This document shows positions 56,422-64,000 of a DNA stretch of 64,000 nt, one piece after another. A model generated the notes under the pieces. It had not been told where the DNA came from, ran no database searches, and saw only the letters and a list, made by a program, of their open reading frames with translations. Made by a program: the position numbers and the translations under genes. Origin of the DNA: [Flavobacterium] thermophilum (GTDB lineage Bacteria > Bacillota > Bacilli > Bacillales > Anoxybacillaceae); assembly GCA_900450595.1 (NCBI GenBank), contig UGGS01000002.1, positions 434,001 through 498,000 of the forward strand, written 5' to 3'. Each line of letters begins with the position of its first letter. The stretch's first letter is position 1.

Positions 56422-56440
56422 TGTTTTTGTCCCCTCAACG

Positions 56441-57301
56441 TTAGTTTCGCAGCAGCGGCTCGACTTTTTGAATGAGCTCCGTCATTTTTGCCGCCTGTTT
56501 TTCATAGAGCACTTTTGCCTCTTGCGAATCGGTTTGCAGTGCGTACAATTCGAAATCAGCTTGCACTTTTTTCATCGCAGCCAACAGCAGCTTTTTCTCT
56601 TGCGGTTCCGCCACTTGAATTTTGTCGTCATACAAATCGACCGTCAGCTGCCCATACGAATCCACTTGGGCAAGAAAGACGTTTTCCACTGCCACTCCTT
56701 GCTTGTCAAGCTGTTCCTTCAGCCAGCCGCGGCCAAGTCCCATCGTGGCGAGCGGCTCGTCCAAAATCATGCCGTCCATGATAACCGCCTGCGGCTCTTT
56801 TTCCCGCGGCGGGTTTGGGAACACGTCGCCGACGGTGAGCGGCTGCTTTTCCCGCTTCAGCAACACGTTCAAGTCGCCGTTCGGCTCAAGCACCGCAAAC
56901 TCGACGTCGGCGACGCGAAACACATCTTTTTTGCGCAGCTGTTCGAGCAGCTCGTCAACCGTATATTTCTCCCGTTTCAAATTTTCCTCTAAAATTTTGC
57001 CGTTTTTAATAAAAACCGTGGAGTTGCCCTCGACAAAATCGCGAAATTTCTTGTTGCGCAGCGAGAGTCGAGCGACAGCCACTGGAAACAGCGACCAAAT
57101 CAAAATGCTGGTGATGCCTTCTTGCCACGAAATTCCTAAGTCGACCGACATCGTTCCAGCGATATCGCCGACGGTAATGCCGACGATGTATTCAAAAAAC
57201 GACAATTTTGATAATTGCTTTTTGCCGAGAATGCGGGTGATCACAAACAACCCGATTAAAATGCAAATCGAACGAATGGCGGTTTCTAACCATATAGGCA
57301 T
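56441..57301 (-). CDS. DUF421 (YetF/YcaP) membrane protein of the spoVA-2mob-like operon
   Basis: 286 residues. Three N-terminal membrane helices (about 5-25, 35-55, 60-80) with the signature TRILGKKQLSKLSFFEYIVG and GITVGDIAGTMSVD. Two small cytoplasmic YetF domains follow (SLRNKKFRDFVEGNSTVFIK, KYTVDELLEQLRKKDVFRVA). The C-terminal ~60 residues are a DUF1657-like helical pair (LLLAAMKKVQADFELYALQT), i.e. a DUF421-DUF1657 fusion. Last large gene of the seven-gene sporulation operon; proteins of this kind occur in the spoVA-2mob operon. Confidence 0.85.
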   Translation of the reverse strand: MPIWLETAIRSICILIGLFVITRILGKKQLSKLSFFEYIVGITVGDIAGTMSVDLGISWQEGITSILIWSLFPVAVARLSLRNKKFRDFVEGNSTVFIKNGKILEENLKREKYTVDELLEQLRKKDVFRVADVEFAVLEPNGDLNVLLKREKQPLTVGDVFPNPPREKEPQAVIMDGMILDEPLATMGLGRGWLKEQLDKQGVAVENVFLAQVDSYGQLTVDLYDDKIQVAEPQEKKLLLAAMKKVQADFELYALQTDSQEAKVLYEKQAAKMTELIQKVEPLLRN

Positions 57302-57313
57302 CGATCATGCTCC

Positions 57314-57520
57314 TTACTTTCCGTGATATTGCGGCTCCTCGAACTCGAGCCGGCCGATCCGGTCTTTCAGTTCGGCGATGATCTCCTCAGTGGCGAGCAT
57401 CGCCTCATGAAACGTCCGCTGCGCCGTTTCATCCTGCGACGCAAGTGCGAGCTGCTGCAATCCAGCGTGAATGCCTTTTAGGCTCGCCAATGTTTGTTTC
57501 ACTTGCGAGGCAACAGTCAT
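57314..57520 (-). CDS. DUF1657 protein
   Basis: 68 residues, ATG 57520 after AAGGAGGG. MTVASQVKQTLASLKGIHAG and LQQLALASQDETAQRTFHEA show the DUF1657 helical hairpin; it ends EEPQYHGK. Near-paralogue of the 59968-60174 product. Between spoVAE and the DUF421 gene on the same transcript. Confidence 0.9.
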   Translation of the reverse strand: MTVASQVKQTLASLKGIHAGLQQLALASQDETAQRTFHEAMLATEEIIAELKDRIGRLEFEEPQYHGK

Positions 57521-57532
57521 CCGCGTCCCTCC

Positions 57533-57889
57533 TTATCCTTTCGGGCGGAACAAGAGCGCCCCGATAAACCCGAACACAATGGCGGCGGAAATGCCGGCGC
57601 TTGTCACTTCAAACATGCCGGTCAACACGCCGACAATGCCGTGTTTTTCTGCTTCTTGCATCGCGCCGTGGACGAGCGCGTTTCCAAAGCTCGTAATCGG
57701 AATCGTCGCCCCGGCGCCGGCGAAGTCGATGAGCGGTTCGTACAAATCAAATCCATCCAAAATCGCTCCAGTGACAACGAGAATCGTCAGCGTATGGGCG
57801 GGGGTTAGCTTAAAAACATCCAGCAAAATCTGGCCAATGACGCAAATCAACCCACCGACGACAAACGCCCAAAAAAACATGGCCAACAC
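57533..57889 (-). CDS. spoVAE: SpoVAE-type protein (SpoVAEb)
   Basis: GTG 57889 ([20 protein letters not shown]) is chosen because GGAGGTG lies 9 bp upstream. 118 residues with four hydrophobic helices and the family motifs [39 protein letters not shown] and [20 protein letters not shown]. Part of the dipicolinic-acid channel complex of the forespore membrane. The GTG start lies 2 bp beyond the spoVAD stop. Confidence 0.92.
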   Translation of the reverse strand: MLAMFFWAFVVGGLICVIGQILLDVFKLTPAHTLTILVVTGAILDGFDLYEPLIDFAGAGATIPITSFGNALVHGAMQEAEKHGIVGVLTGMFEVTSAGISAAIVFGFIGALLFRPKG

Positions 57890-57890
57890 G

Positions 57891-58904
57891 CTACGCCTCA
57901 CCTCCATACTCGATCGCCACCGCATGGGCGATGCACGGAATCGTTTCATTTTGCTGGAACGACAATGGCGACAATAACGCACCGGTCGCCACAGCTAAAA
58001 TGCGCTTCAGCTCGCCGCGCCGCATCCGTTTGAGCAAATGGCCGTAAATGACCACAGCGGAACAAGCCGCCCCGCTCGCCCCGGACAGCACGGGCTGCCC
58101 ATCGCGGTAAATAAGGAGCCCGCAATCTTGGTAACGCTCCTCATCAATCTCAATGCCGTGCTGACGCAACAAATCTAGGGAAACTTGACGCCCGATTCTC
58201 CCTAAGTCGCCGGTGACAATCAAGTCATAGTGCGATGCATCGATTTGCATATCGCGTAAATGCGCTTCAATCGTATCGACCGCCGCCGGCGCCATCGCCC
58301 CGCCCATGTTGAACGGATCGGCGATCCCCATATCCACAACGCGGCCGATCGTCGCTGCCGTCACGCGCGGCCCGTCCCCTTTCGGGCTGACGATCGCCAC
58401 GCCAGCTCCCGTTACCGTCCACTGCGCTGTCGGCGGCTTTTGCCCGCCGTATTCGGTTGGATAGCGGAACTGCTTTTCGACAGCGGTGTTATGGCTTGAC
58501 GCACCGGTTAAGATATAGTCTGCCCCGCCATAGTTGGCAATAAAAGCGCTGAGCGCAAGCCCTTCCATGGAGGTTGAGCAGGCGCCAAAAATGCCAAGGT
58601 GCGGCATGCCGAGCGTGCGGGCGGCAAAACTTGTCGGCGTCATCTGGTTGATCAAATCGCCGGCGATGAGAAACTGCACTTTTTCCTTCTCCAACCCGGC
58701 TTTTTCCATCGCCTGAAACGCCGCCTCCTCAAGCAGCACGCGGTGCGCCTTCTCATACGATTCCTCGCCAAGCCATAAATCTTCATGCAAAAGATCGAAA
58801 TCATCAGCGAGGCGGCCGTTCGCTTCAAACGGCCCGCCGACCGCCGCTGTTGCGATAATCGCCGGCTTGTTGGCAAACACCCATGTTCGGTGCCCTTTGA
58901 GCAT
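57891..58904 (-). CDS. spoVAD: SpoVAD-type protein
   Basis: 337 residues, start ATG 58904 overlapping the spoVAC stop by one base (TAATG). Thiolase-like fold: [94 protein letters not shown], and [18 protein letters not shown]. SpoVAD binds Ca-DPA on the spore inner membrane. Divergent enough to be the 2mob-type copy rather than the housekeeping one, judged by context. Confidence 0.93.
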   Translation of the reverse strand: MLKGHRTWVFANKPAIIATAAVGGPFEANGRLADDFDLLHEDLWLGEESYEKAHRVLLEEAAFQAMEKAGLEKEKVQFLIAGDLINQMTPTSFAARTLGMPHLGIFGACSTSMEGLALSAFIANYGGADYILTGASSHNTAVEKQFRYPTEYGGQKPPTAQWTVTGAGVAIVSPKGDGPRVTAATIGRVVDMGIADPFNMGGAMAPAAVDTIEAHLRDMQIDASHYDLIVTGDLGRIGRQVSLDLLRQHGIEIDEERYQDCGLLIYRDGQPVLSGASGAACSAVVIYGHLLKRMRRGELKRILAVATGALLSPLSFQQNETIPCIAHAVAIEYGGEA

Positions 58905-59383
58905 TACAATCCCCCCCACTGGGTCGCAATCGTTTTGACAAGGGCGATGACGAACGCGGAAAACGTGCCGAACAAAATGACCGAGCCGGCCAGTTTAAAC
59001 ATGTTCGACCCGACGCCGAGCACAAACCCTTCTGTCCGATGCTCAATGGCAGCGGAAATGACGGCGTTGCCAAATCCCGTCACCGGCACAGCGCTTCCCG
59101 CCCCAGCGAATTGGGCGATCCGGTCGTAGACGCCGAGGCCGGTTAAAATCATTGACAAAAACACCATCGTCGCCACCGTTGGGTTCCCTGCTGTTTGTTC
59201 GGTGAAGTCAAAAAAGTACATGTAAAAATAAGAAATCGCCTGTCCAATCACGCAAATGATGCCGCCGACGAGAAACGCACAGGCGCAGTTGCGGACGATC
59301 GGGCGCTTCGTTTCCCGCTCTTTTTCAAATAAGTGATACTCTTGTTGGACTGGAGTCAATTTTTTTCGCTTTTCATTCGCCAT
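58904..59383 (-). CDS. spoVAC: SpoVAC-type protein
   Basis: 159 residues, ATG 59383 after GAGGTG. N-terminal LTPVQQEYHLFEKERETKRP, then membrane helices: CACAFLVGGIICVIGQAISY, TVATMVFLSMILTGLGVYD, FAGAGSAVPVTGFGNAVISA, MFKLAGSVILFGTFSAFVIA. SpoVAC forms the mechanosensitive DPA channel in the spore inner membrane. It overlaps spoVAD (coupled). Confidence 0.93.
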   Translation of the reverse strand: MANEKRKKLTPVQQEYHLFEKERETKRPIVRNCACAFLVGGIICVIGQAISYFYMYFFDFTEQTAGNPTVATMVFLSMILTGLGVYDRIAQFAGAGSAVPVTGFGNAVISAAIEHRTEGFVLGVGSNMFKLAGSVILFGTFSAFVIALVKTIATQWGGL

Positions 59384-59394
59384 AACGACACCTC

Positions 59395-59871
59395 TTATGT
59401 TTGCTCTTTGCTCAGCGCCTTAATGCGCCCGATTTCGCGGTTGACCTTTCGCCCATCCCAATGCCGTTTCCCCATATTCGTTTTTAACTCCTTCGTTTTC
59501 CAAAAAATTTTCAAATCACTGGAAGAAATGATGTCATAACCAGGAAACATGTCGCGCAATCGGCTATCGATGTCCTTTTCAATCTTCTTTCGATTCCACC
59601 GCTGCAAATGCGGAACTTGATAAGCAACGAGCAACTTCTCCCCAGTGTTGACTGCGACAACATCCCGGACGTCGTCGCGTTGGCGCAAATAGGAGGCGGC
59701 CCGCTCGGCCGGCCCTTGGTCAAGCTCGGCGTTCTTCGCCGTCCCGGATGTGTGCGTCCGAAGCAAATTTGCCCCTTGCAGCGATTGCTTTTGTTCGGTT
59801 TCCTCTTTTGCGCAGCCGCTGGCCGCGATCACCGCGGCAGCAACGACCAACCACCATGTTTTCATCGCCAT
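59395..59871 (-). CDS. YhcN/YlaJ-type sporulation lipoprotein
   Basis: From ATG 59871, 158 residues (ribosome site weak; ATG 59865 is also possible). Lipoprotein signal WWLVVAAAVIAASGC with the cysteine near residue 18. The mature part AERAASYLRQRDDVRDVVAV, NTGEKLLVAYQVPHLQRWNR, KKIEKDIDSRLRDMF follows the YhcN/YlaJ pattern. Spore-membrane lipoprotein, second gene of the operon. Confidence 0.88.
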   Translation of the reverse strand: MAMKTWWLVVAAAVIAASGCAKEETEQKQSLQGANLLRTHTSGTAKNAELDQGPAERAASYLRQRDDVRDVVAVNTGEKLLVAYQVPHLQRWNRKKIEKDIDSRLRDMFPGYDIISSSDLKIFWKTKELKTNMGKRHWDGRKVNREIGRIKALSKEQT

Positions 59872-59967
59872 CAACCCATTCGTTTTATGTATTTCCGTGA
59901 AGCGGGGGAAAAGGTTGGCGTGCTGCCAACCTTCCCGCCCCCAACATAACATCCGCCTCAGCAAATG

Positions 59968-60174
59968 TTATTGTTGTTTATATTGTGGCTCTTCGTTTTG
60001 AATTTCTTGCGCGCGTGAGTTCACTAAATCGATGACGGCTTGCGTTTGTTGAGCAGCTTGTTGGTAAAGCTGTTTAGCGGCTTGGTTTTCCGTTTGCAAC
60101 GCAAACGTTTCAAAGCTGGCTTGAGCGGCTTTTAATCCCGCTAACGTTTGTTTCACTTGTGTAGCAACAGTCAT
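59968..60174 (-). CDS. DUF1657 protein, first gene of the spoVA-2mob-like operon
   Basis: 68 residues; ATG 60174 with AAGGAGGACATGAGTC before it. MTVATQVKQTLAGLKAAQAS, FETFALQTENQAAKQLYQQA, ending QNEEPQYKQQ. Two helices. It stands first, behind a sigma-G-like promoter at about 60220-60250. Confidence 0.9.
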   Translation of the reverse strand: MTVATQVKQTLAGLKAAQASFETFALQTENQAAKQLYQQAAQQTQAVIDLVNSRAQEIQNEEPQYKQQ

Positions 60175-60219
60175 GACTCATGTCCTCCTTAATGGTGTGG
60201 AATTGTTGGTGACAATCAT

Positions 60220-60250
60220 TAGAATGTTTTTTTTGCCGCCGAATTATAAC
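60220..60250 (-). promoter_or_regulatory. Possible forespore (sigma-G/F) promoter
   Basis: Minus strand CATTCTA (60226-60220) fits the -10 consensus CATnnTA. The element 16 bp upstream, GTTATAA, is a weak -35. About 45 bp ahead of the first operon gene. spoVA operons are sigma-G dependent in B. subtilis. Confidence 0.4.
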
Positions 60251-60334
60251 TGTAATTTTCTGTAAAACAACCAGTCATGTTTCCTGCTCCTTTAAGCGCA
60301 AAAAGGGCGCCTTTACTCGAGGCGCCCTGATCGT

Positions 60335-60538
60335 TCATGATTTTTTATCGATTTTATCGAAATAACCGCGGCCGAACGACGGGTTGTTTAAAATGCCGGC
60401 CATCACCAAAATGCTTAACAACGCATGATACAGATGTTCGTACTTGCCAAGGTCGATGTCGACGCCAAACGTCTCCAGCGCCAGTACGACAAACGACCCG
60501 ATCCCGAGCCAAAGCCCGTAGTTTTTAAAACGCTCCAC
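60335..60538 (-). CDS. Small holin-like membrane protein
   Basis: 67 residues from GTG 60538. Two membrane segments (YGLWLGIGSFVVLALETFGV and HALLSILVMAGILNN) joined by DIDLGKYEHLYH; C-terminal FGRGYFDKIDKKS. The layout matches short phage-type holins carried by bacilli, but there is no lysis partner nearby. Role unknown. Confidence 0.65.
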   Translation of the reverse strand: MERFKNYGLWLGIGSFVVLALETFGVDIDLGKYEHLYHALLSILVMAGILNNPSFGRGYFDKIDKKS

Positions 60539-60565
60539 CGTTTCTGTCCCCCACTTGCTCCATGG

Positions 60566-60790
60566 CTAAATCCATGAGAATGGTCTCCGCTCCCCTTCGT
60601 CCCGGTCATGGCCTTCTTCATGATGCTTTTCTTCATCCCGCACATCTTCGACCGCTTCGTCCTCATCGTCCATGCGATGCGGGAACAGCCACGGGTCGCG
60701 GATTCGTCCGCGCGGCGCAATCACAACATCATCAGCGTGAATGATCAGCTTGTCGACATGAATGACTTTTGCTTTTTTTCGATCCGACAT
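60566..60790 (-). CDS. Small charged protein, unknown
   Basis: 74 residues; ATG 60790 with GGAAGGGGGGAAGG upstream. MSDRKKAKVIHVDKLIIHAD, DVVIAPRGR, then an acidic His/Asp/Glu-rich stretch (DDEDEAVEDVRDEEKHHEEG). Soluble. Family not recognised; neighbours suggest a spore role. Confidence 0.65.
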   Translation of the reverse strand: MSDRKKAKVIHVDKLIIHADDVVIAPRGRIRDPWLFPHRMDDEDEAVEDVRDEEKHHEEGHDRDEGERRPFSWI

Positions 60791-60877
60791 GCCCTTCCCC
60801 CCTTCCTTTCGCCTAGTTGCACTGTTAGACTATGCAAGGAGAGGAAGCGGAGTATAGGCGCTTCTCACGGATTTGTG

Positions 60878-60991
60878 CTATTTCTTTACGACCGGCGGCC
60901 GGCCGCAGCCGCAGCCTCTCGGGCGCCGCACTGGCTGGGTTGTTGAGGTGAGCGCCCAAGCCGTCGGTTTGGGCGAGATTGGTTTCGTCAT
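60878..60991 (-). CDS. 37-residue Cys/Gly/Arg peptide
   Basis: ATG 60991 with GGAGGGATGAGG upstream. MTKPISPKPTAWALTSTTQP, then RRPRGCGCGRPPVVKK. The CGCG with basic residues suggests a cross-linking or metal-binding surface peptide; likely spore-associated by location. Support: ribosome site and clean short frame only. Confidence 0.5.
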   Translation of the reverse strand: MTKPISPKPTAWALTSTTQPVRRPRGCGCGRPPVVKK

Positions 60992-61063
60992 GGCCTCATC
61001 CCTCCAGATGAAAAAAATGTATGGCTACTGCTATTGTATGGCCCTATCGGCCAAGGGTGCGCC

Positions 61064-61393
61064 TCATTTTTCCTTGCGCTCGTCCGGGTGGGGCACAATC
61101 GCGTTTTCTTGGCGCAGCGTACGGAAAAACCAGCTGTCCGGCCGTTCTTCGTCACGTACTCCTCCCGTCTCTCCTTGCAGCTGCTGCAGCTGGCGGCGAA
61201 GTTCGTCGTTTTGTTTCATCAGCTGCTTTATTTGCTCATAACGTTGCTTGCTTTGGTAAGCCAGTTCCCTTAACACTACATTTTCTGCCTCTGCTTCTTC
61301 GAGCCGGCGCTCCAGCTCAGCAATCCGCTCAGCCAGCCGCCGTTCATCTATCCCTTTTGTTCCTGCCTTCGCCGCTCCCCGTTGTTCTCTCAT
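61064..61393 (-). CDS. Coiled-coil protein, unknown
   Basis: 109 residues; ATG 61393 after AAAGGGGGAG. Residues 15-75 form a heptad-rich coiled coil (LAERIAELERRLEEAEAENV, QIKQLMKQNDELRRQLQQLQ). The tail ERPDSWFFRTLRQENAIV resembles short docking tails of coat-associated proteins. No signal peptide. Confidence 0.7.
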   Translation of the reverse strand: MREQRGAAKAGTKGIDERRLAERIAELERRLEEAEAENVVLRELAYQSKQRYEQIKQLMKQNDELRRQLQQLQGETGGVRDEERPDSWFFRTLRQENAIVPHPDERKEK

Positions 61394-61547
61394 TCGTCAT
61401 CTCCCCCTTTATTTCATCGTCCGGCAGACGCCTGCCGACAAAAAATCCGCATCTGTCCCAACACATTTACCTATATCATTCATAGTATACAGTAGTCCCA
61501 AACCATTAGGCGTTGGGGAACAAATGAACGATAGGAGGAACGAGAAA

Positions 61548-62264
61548 ATGGGCCATTACCGTCGCGATACGGAAAGGGTATGCATCAGAACACGCAAAAT
61601 TTATGACTGGGTGACGCGGCAAATCGACGTGCCATTAAAAAGCTTCAGCGGCGATGATTTGGAAACGATTTTCCCATCGGACACTTGTCCGGGAGACGGG
61701 ACGATTTGCGACTTTTTGGCGGCGCAAAACATGGACCCGCAAAACTTTGCCATTCGTTGTTTCTTGACAGACGCTGCCGGAAATCCGATCGATCCGGTTG
61801 TTGACCAGGATGCGTTGATTTGCCAAGAAATCATGCAGCCAAACGGCCGGCAGCCCGTCAACGTCACCCTTCCTTCCGGGGAGACCGTGACATTGCAAAA
61901 AGTCAAAGCGCTCGTCAAAGGACACGTCGTTGTGCAAATCGTCAGCCCGACCGGCACGGTGATTTGCCAATCGGCGCCGATTCCGTTTGCCACGGCGCAA
62001 ACATTCATCTTATGCGCTCCGGAAGGCACGCAGCTCAACTGCCATATTTCCTTCTTTGAATGCGATACAAGCTTAGTTTGCACGGACAACTTCGCCCAAC
62101 TCGACGTTTCCATCACCTTATGCCTTGAAGTTCAAATGGAAGCTGACGTCAAAATCGAAGTTGAAGCCCGCTTCTGCCAACCGCGCGAAGAACTTGCCGA
62201 AGCTGCGCTGTGCCCGACGGCCAAATTCCCGCCGCAATGCCCGGACGTATTCCCAGCAATGTAA
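61548..62264 (+). CDS. Cys-rich, probable spore-surface protein
   Basis: ATG 61548 (MGHYRRDTERVCIRTRKIYD) has AGGAGG 9 bp before it; 238 residues. About 12 Cys, spaced, for example TICDFLAAQ, IRCFLTD, LICQEIM, VICQSAP, ILCAPEG, LNCHISFFECDTSLVCTDN. Alternating beta-rich segments (VTLPSGETVTLQKVKALVKG, LDVSITLCLEVQMEADVKIE). Disulfide-rich beta proteins with a VCIxTxKxYDW start occur on bacillar spores. I cannot name the family with certainty. Followed by a strong terminator. Confidence 0.7.
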   Translation: MGHYRRDTERVCIRTRKIYDWVTRQIDVPLKSFSGDDLETIFPSDTCPGDGTICDFLAAQNMDPQNFAIRCFLTDAAGNPIDPVVDQDALICQEIMQPNGRQPVNVTLPSGETVTLQKVKALVKGHVVVQIVSPTGTVICQSAPIPFATAQTFILCAPEGTQLNCHISFFECDTSLVCTDNFAQLDVSITLCLEVQMEADVKIEVEARFCQPREELAEAALCPTAKFPPQCPDVFPAM

Positions 62265-62278
62265 CGTCCTGCACCGCT

Positions 62279-62311
62279 CAGGCTGTTGTTCTCAACAACA
62301 GCCTTTTTTAT
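62279..62311 (+). terminator. Terminator of the Cys-rich protein gene
   Basis: AGGCTGTTGTT / AACAACAGCCT with a 3-base loop, then TTTTTTAT. Confidence 0.9.
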
Positions 62312-62366
62312 ATGGCATTTGCCTTCTGTGTATACATAAGATAAAAATGGAAGGGGTGGAAAACGA

Positions 62367-63134
62367 GTGAAAAATGCGAATGATGATCGGCACCTCCGCC
62401 TGCAGCAGCAAATCATTCACTACCGGTCTGAAGCCGCCTCGTGCAGGGAACAGATCAAGCAGCTCGAAGCCGAACTGGAAAAAGAAAAAATGCGCAGCGC
62501 CTATCTAAAAGAAAAATTGCGTGAAGCCGAAACAGTCAACGCCGAAATGTACAAGAAAAAGATCGCGTCCTTGGAGCGCCAGCTTTTGTTGTATGAAATC
62601 GCGCTCGAAGAGGCAGAGCATCGCGTCTCCGGACCGCAACAAACCGCCGGCGCCGATCCGGACGCTTCCGTGCTGGCGCTGTTTCATTACTCGGTTATGA
62701 TCCCGACGCACCTTGATGAAGAAGAAATTGTCGTGATTGGCGACTTCATCATCCGCAACAGCGGAACCGCGCCGCTTCACCATCCGGTCGTCTGCCTCCG
62801 CATCTCGCCGCCGAAAGCAGCGGTGCTGAGCGGAAAAATTGCGCTCCCCCAAAGCGGGCGCGCCGCACAGGAGGGGCTGGCTGACAGCGGCGCCGAAGGT
62901 TGGACGTTCATCCAAGAAAACTGGCGGGAAAAAGTGCGGCAAAACGGCGAATATTGGATTGCCCCGCTCCATGGCGTCCCCATTGAACCAGGTGAAGAAC
63001 GGCGCTTTTCCCAGTTTGAGATTGCGGTTCGACCGTCCGGCAACGTCCGCTCCCTGACAGTCGACGGCTTCGTATATGGCGCTGAACTGCCCAAAGGCGC
63101 CGCCGCGGCCAACCGCATCGCCGTCCAATGGTAA
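62367..63134 (+). CDS. Coiled-coil plus beta-domain protein, unknown
   Basis: 255 residues; GTG 62367 with GGAAGGGGTGG upstream. Residues 10-90 are a long coiled coil (REQIKQLEAELEKEKMRSAY, KKKIASLERQLLLYEIALEE). Residues ~105-255 form a beta-sandwich-like domain (VVIGDFIIRNSGTAPLHHPV, CLRISPPKAAVLSGKI, EYWIAPLHGVPIEPGEERRF, LTVDGFVYGAEL). Similar in plan to coat-anchoring proteins, family not recognised. Follows the Cys-rich gene on the same strand. Confidence 0.7.
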   Translation: MKNANDDRHLRLQQQIIHYRSEAASCREQIKQLEAELEKEKMRSAYLKEKLREAETVNAEMYKKKIASLERQLLLYEIALEEAEHRVSGPQQTAGADPDASVLALFHYSVMIPTHLDEEEIVVIGDFIIRNSGTAPLHHPVVCLRISPPKAAVLSGKIALPQSGRAAQEGLADSGAEGWTFIQENWREKVRQNGEYWIAPLHGVPIEPGEERRFSQFEIAVRPSGNVRSLTVDGFVYGAELPKGAAAANRIAVQW

Positions 63135-63366
63135 ACGGAGCCCGCCCCATCCAATGGAGCGGCTGCTTTTCCCGGCCGGCTTCAGCCGGCCTCGTCTTGT
63201 CGGCAGCAACGATCTTTGCTTGACAGCAGCAGCGGGGGCATGATGCTTCAAGTGTCCAAGACCAACCGAAAGACAATCTCCCGCCGGCGGAAGCCGTCGG
63301 CCAGCCATCCAGGCGGCAGCTTTCCGCTGCAGCCGGTCCGGATGACGCAAGCTAGCGTCTCTCCCC

Positions 63367-63717
63367 TTACGAGAGCCACTTGCTGACAACCGTTTCAATC
63401 AGCGCCGCCCCGCCGGCGACTGCGAGCAGCACGATCAGCGGCTGGAAAACGGCCGGCCAAGCAACAACCCCAATATAACAAAACGCTGCACACCATATCC
63501 CGGTGCACCAGTAGCAACTTAGCAGTTCGCCGATCCAGCGCCGCAATCCGCTGCCCTTCAAAATGAGAAATACTTCTTTTCTTCCGTCCGGAAGCTCCTC
63601 CTCCACCCATTCATGGAAAGGCCGGCGAAGCCAGGCGGTGATCGTATCGTATACGATGAGCCTCGTCAGGCGAAAGCTGGCTAAACAAAGAAGAATAAAG
63701 GAAAACGGGTCATCCAC
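63367..63717 (-). CDS. DUF1360 membrane protein
   Basis: GTG 63717 (MDDPFSFILLCLASFRLTRL) with AGGGGAGAGG upstream; 116 residues. DUF1360 signature: LASFRLTRLIVYD at the start, GELLSCYWCTGIWCAA (CxxC in a helix) near residue 65, then a final membrane segment (FQPLIVLLAVAGGAALIETV). Typical small sporulation-related membrane protein of bacilli; molecular role unknown. Confidence 0.85.
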   Translation of the reverse strand: MDDPFSFILLCLASFRLTRLIVYDTITAWLRRPFHEWVEEELPDGRKEVFLILKGSGLRRWIGELLSCYWCTGIWCAAFCYIGVVAWPAVFQPLIVLLAVAGGAALIETVVSKWLS

Positions 63718-63896
63718 GTTCCTCTCCCCTTTCCGCTCGCCGCGGCCGCAAAAGGAGGCGTGCGCTTTTTCCGCCTCCTCGGCCCGGCAGCAGGCGAACC
63801 TGCTCCGGTGCGGACGTTTACCCAAACGCTCTCCTACGCCAATCATATGATGGAGTATAGGTTTTTAACACAAGAGACAAGAAAGGAGGCGACACA

Positions 63897-64000
63897 ATGT
63901 ACCGTGTCTTTTTTGAGCGGCGGCCGACCCGCCCCCGCCTTTCCCGCGCCCTGCACGACCAGCTGACGGCGCTCCCGCCCAACACAGAAGTGAACGTGCA
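63897..64000 (+). CDS. Start of an unidentified gene, cut by the window end
   Basis: ATG 63897 after GAAAGGAGG. 34 codons visible: MYRVFFERRPTRPRLSRALH, then DQLTALPPNTEVNV. Basic N-terminus, no signal peptide. Too short to assign. Confidence 0.6.
   Translation, partial: MYRVFFERRPTRPRLSRALHDQLTALPPNTEVNV

Noticed and set aside
57533..57982. SpoVAE starting 31 codons upstream at 57982
   Set aside because: The extra N-terminus is Arg-rich shadow of spoVAD; GTG 57889 has the proper ribosome site and a normal family start.

Overview
The window looks like chromosome of a thermophilic, endospore-forming Bacillaceae member of the Geobacillus/Parageobacillus group. Evidence: a GC-rich core segment (about 44.1-64 kb) with spoVIF, yjcZ, a spoVAC-AD-AE cluster, DUF1657 proteins and the Bacillus-type block metC-metI / yjcH-yjcG-yjcF behind a SAM (S-box) riboswitch, plus insertion sequences of families common in Geobacillus. 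No database search was possible. Family names come from motifs seen in the translations.

Layout. 1-5.7 kb: an AT-rich block, all on the minus strand, with a sensor kinase, response regulator, TVP38/VTT membrane protein, an Asp-box lipoprotein running off the edge, a Met-rich exported peptide and a His/Asp/Met-rich lipoprotein. The kinase operon and the Asp-box lipoprotein share one 32-bp promoter/operator-like box, so they are probably one regulon. 5.7-44.1 kb: an AT-rich accessory island full of GC-rich mobile elements. It holds two IS5377-like IS4 elements, two ISLre2 elements, two IS701-like elements, one IS630, one decayed IS21, one IS1634-like element and a 3.1-kb three-gene transposon (zinc-ribbon DUF6431, Mu/Tn7-type DDE transposase, ExeA/TniB-like ATPase). 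The cargo is defence-like: a DUF3990 (ART-fold) protein with a small partner, a JAMM-peptidase remnant, a PD-(D/E)XK-like protein, a HEPN-DUF499 ATPase / DUF1156 methylase / SNF2-DUF3883 helicase operon, a T5orf172-like protein, a DUF3883 protein and an hsdR remnant. Three of the insertions can be removed on paper at their target duplications (TTCTAA, GGACA, TA), and each restores an uninterrupted reading frame. The original defence genes can therefore be read through the wreckage. A tyrosine recombinase with an adjacent tRNA-Val 3' fragment lies at 11.8-13.1 kb, and an intact tRNA-Val marks the right edge of the island at 44.13-44.20 kb.

44.2-64 kb: core genome. First come a polysaccharide pyruvyl transferase and two glycosyltransferases (minus strand, cell-surface glycan assembly). 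An IS1111-type element follows, lying between two DUF2642-like genes. Next is the methionine locus metI-metC under S-box control, then yjcH-yjcG-yjcF. The rest is sporulation: spoVIF, yjcZ, and a seven-gene minus-strand operon (DUF1657, YhcN/YlaJ lipoprotein, SpoVAC, SpoVAD, SpoVAE, DUF1657, DUF421/YetF). That gene content matches the spoVA-2mob operon linked to high spore heat resistance. Several small spore-associated or unknown proteins close the window.

The strongest candidates for new biology are the HEPN-DUF499/DUF1156/SNF2-DUF3883 operon, the compact DUF6431-containing transposon with multiple end repeats, the reconstructed nuclease-like protein, and a TnpB-less IS200/IS605-type hairpin element at 52.7-52.9 kb.
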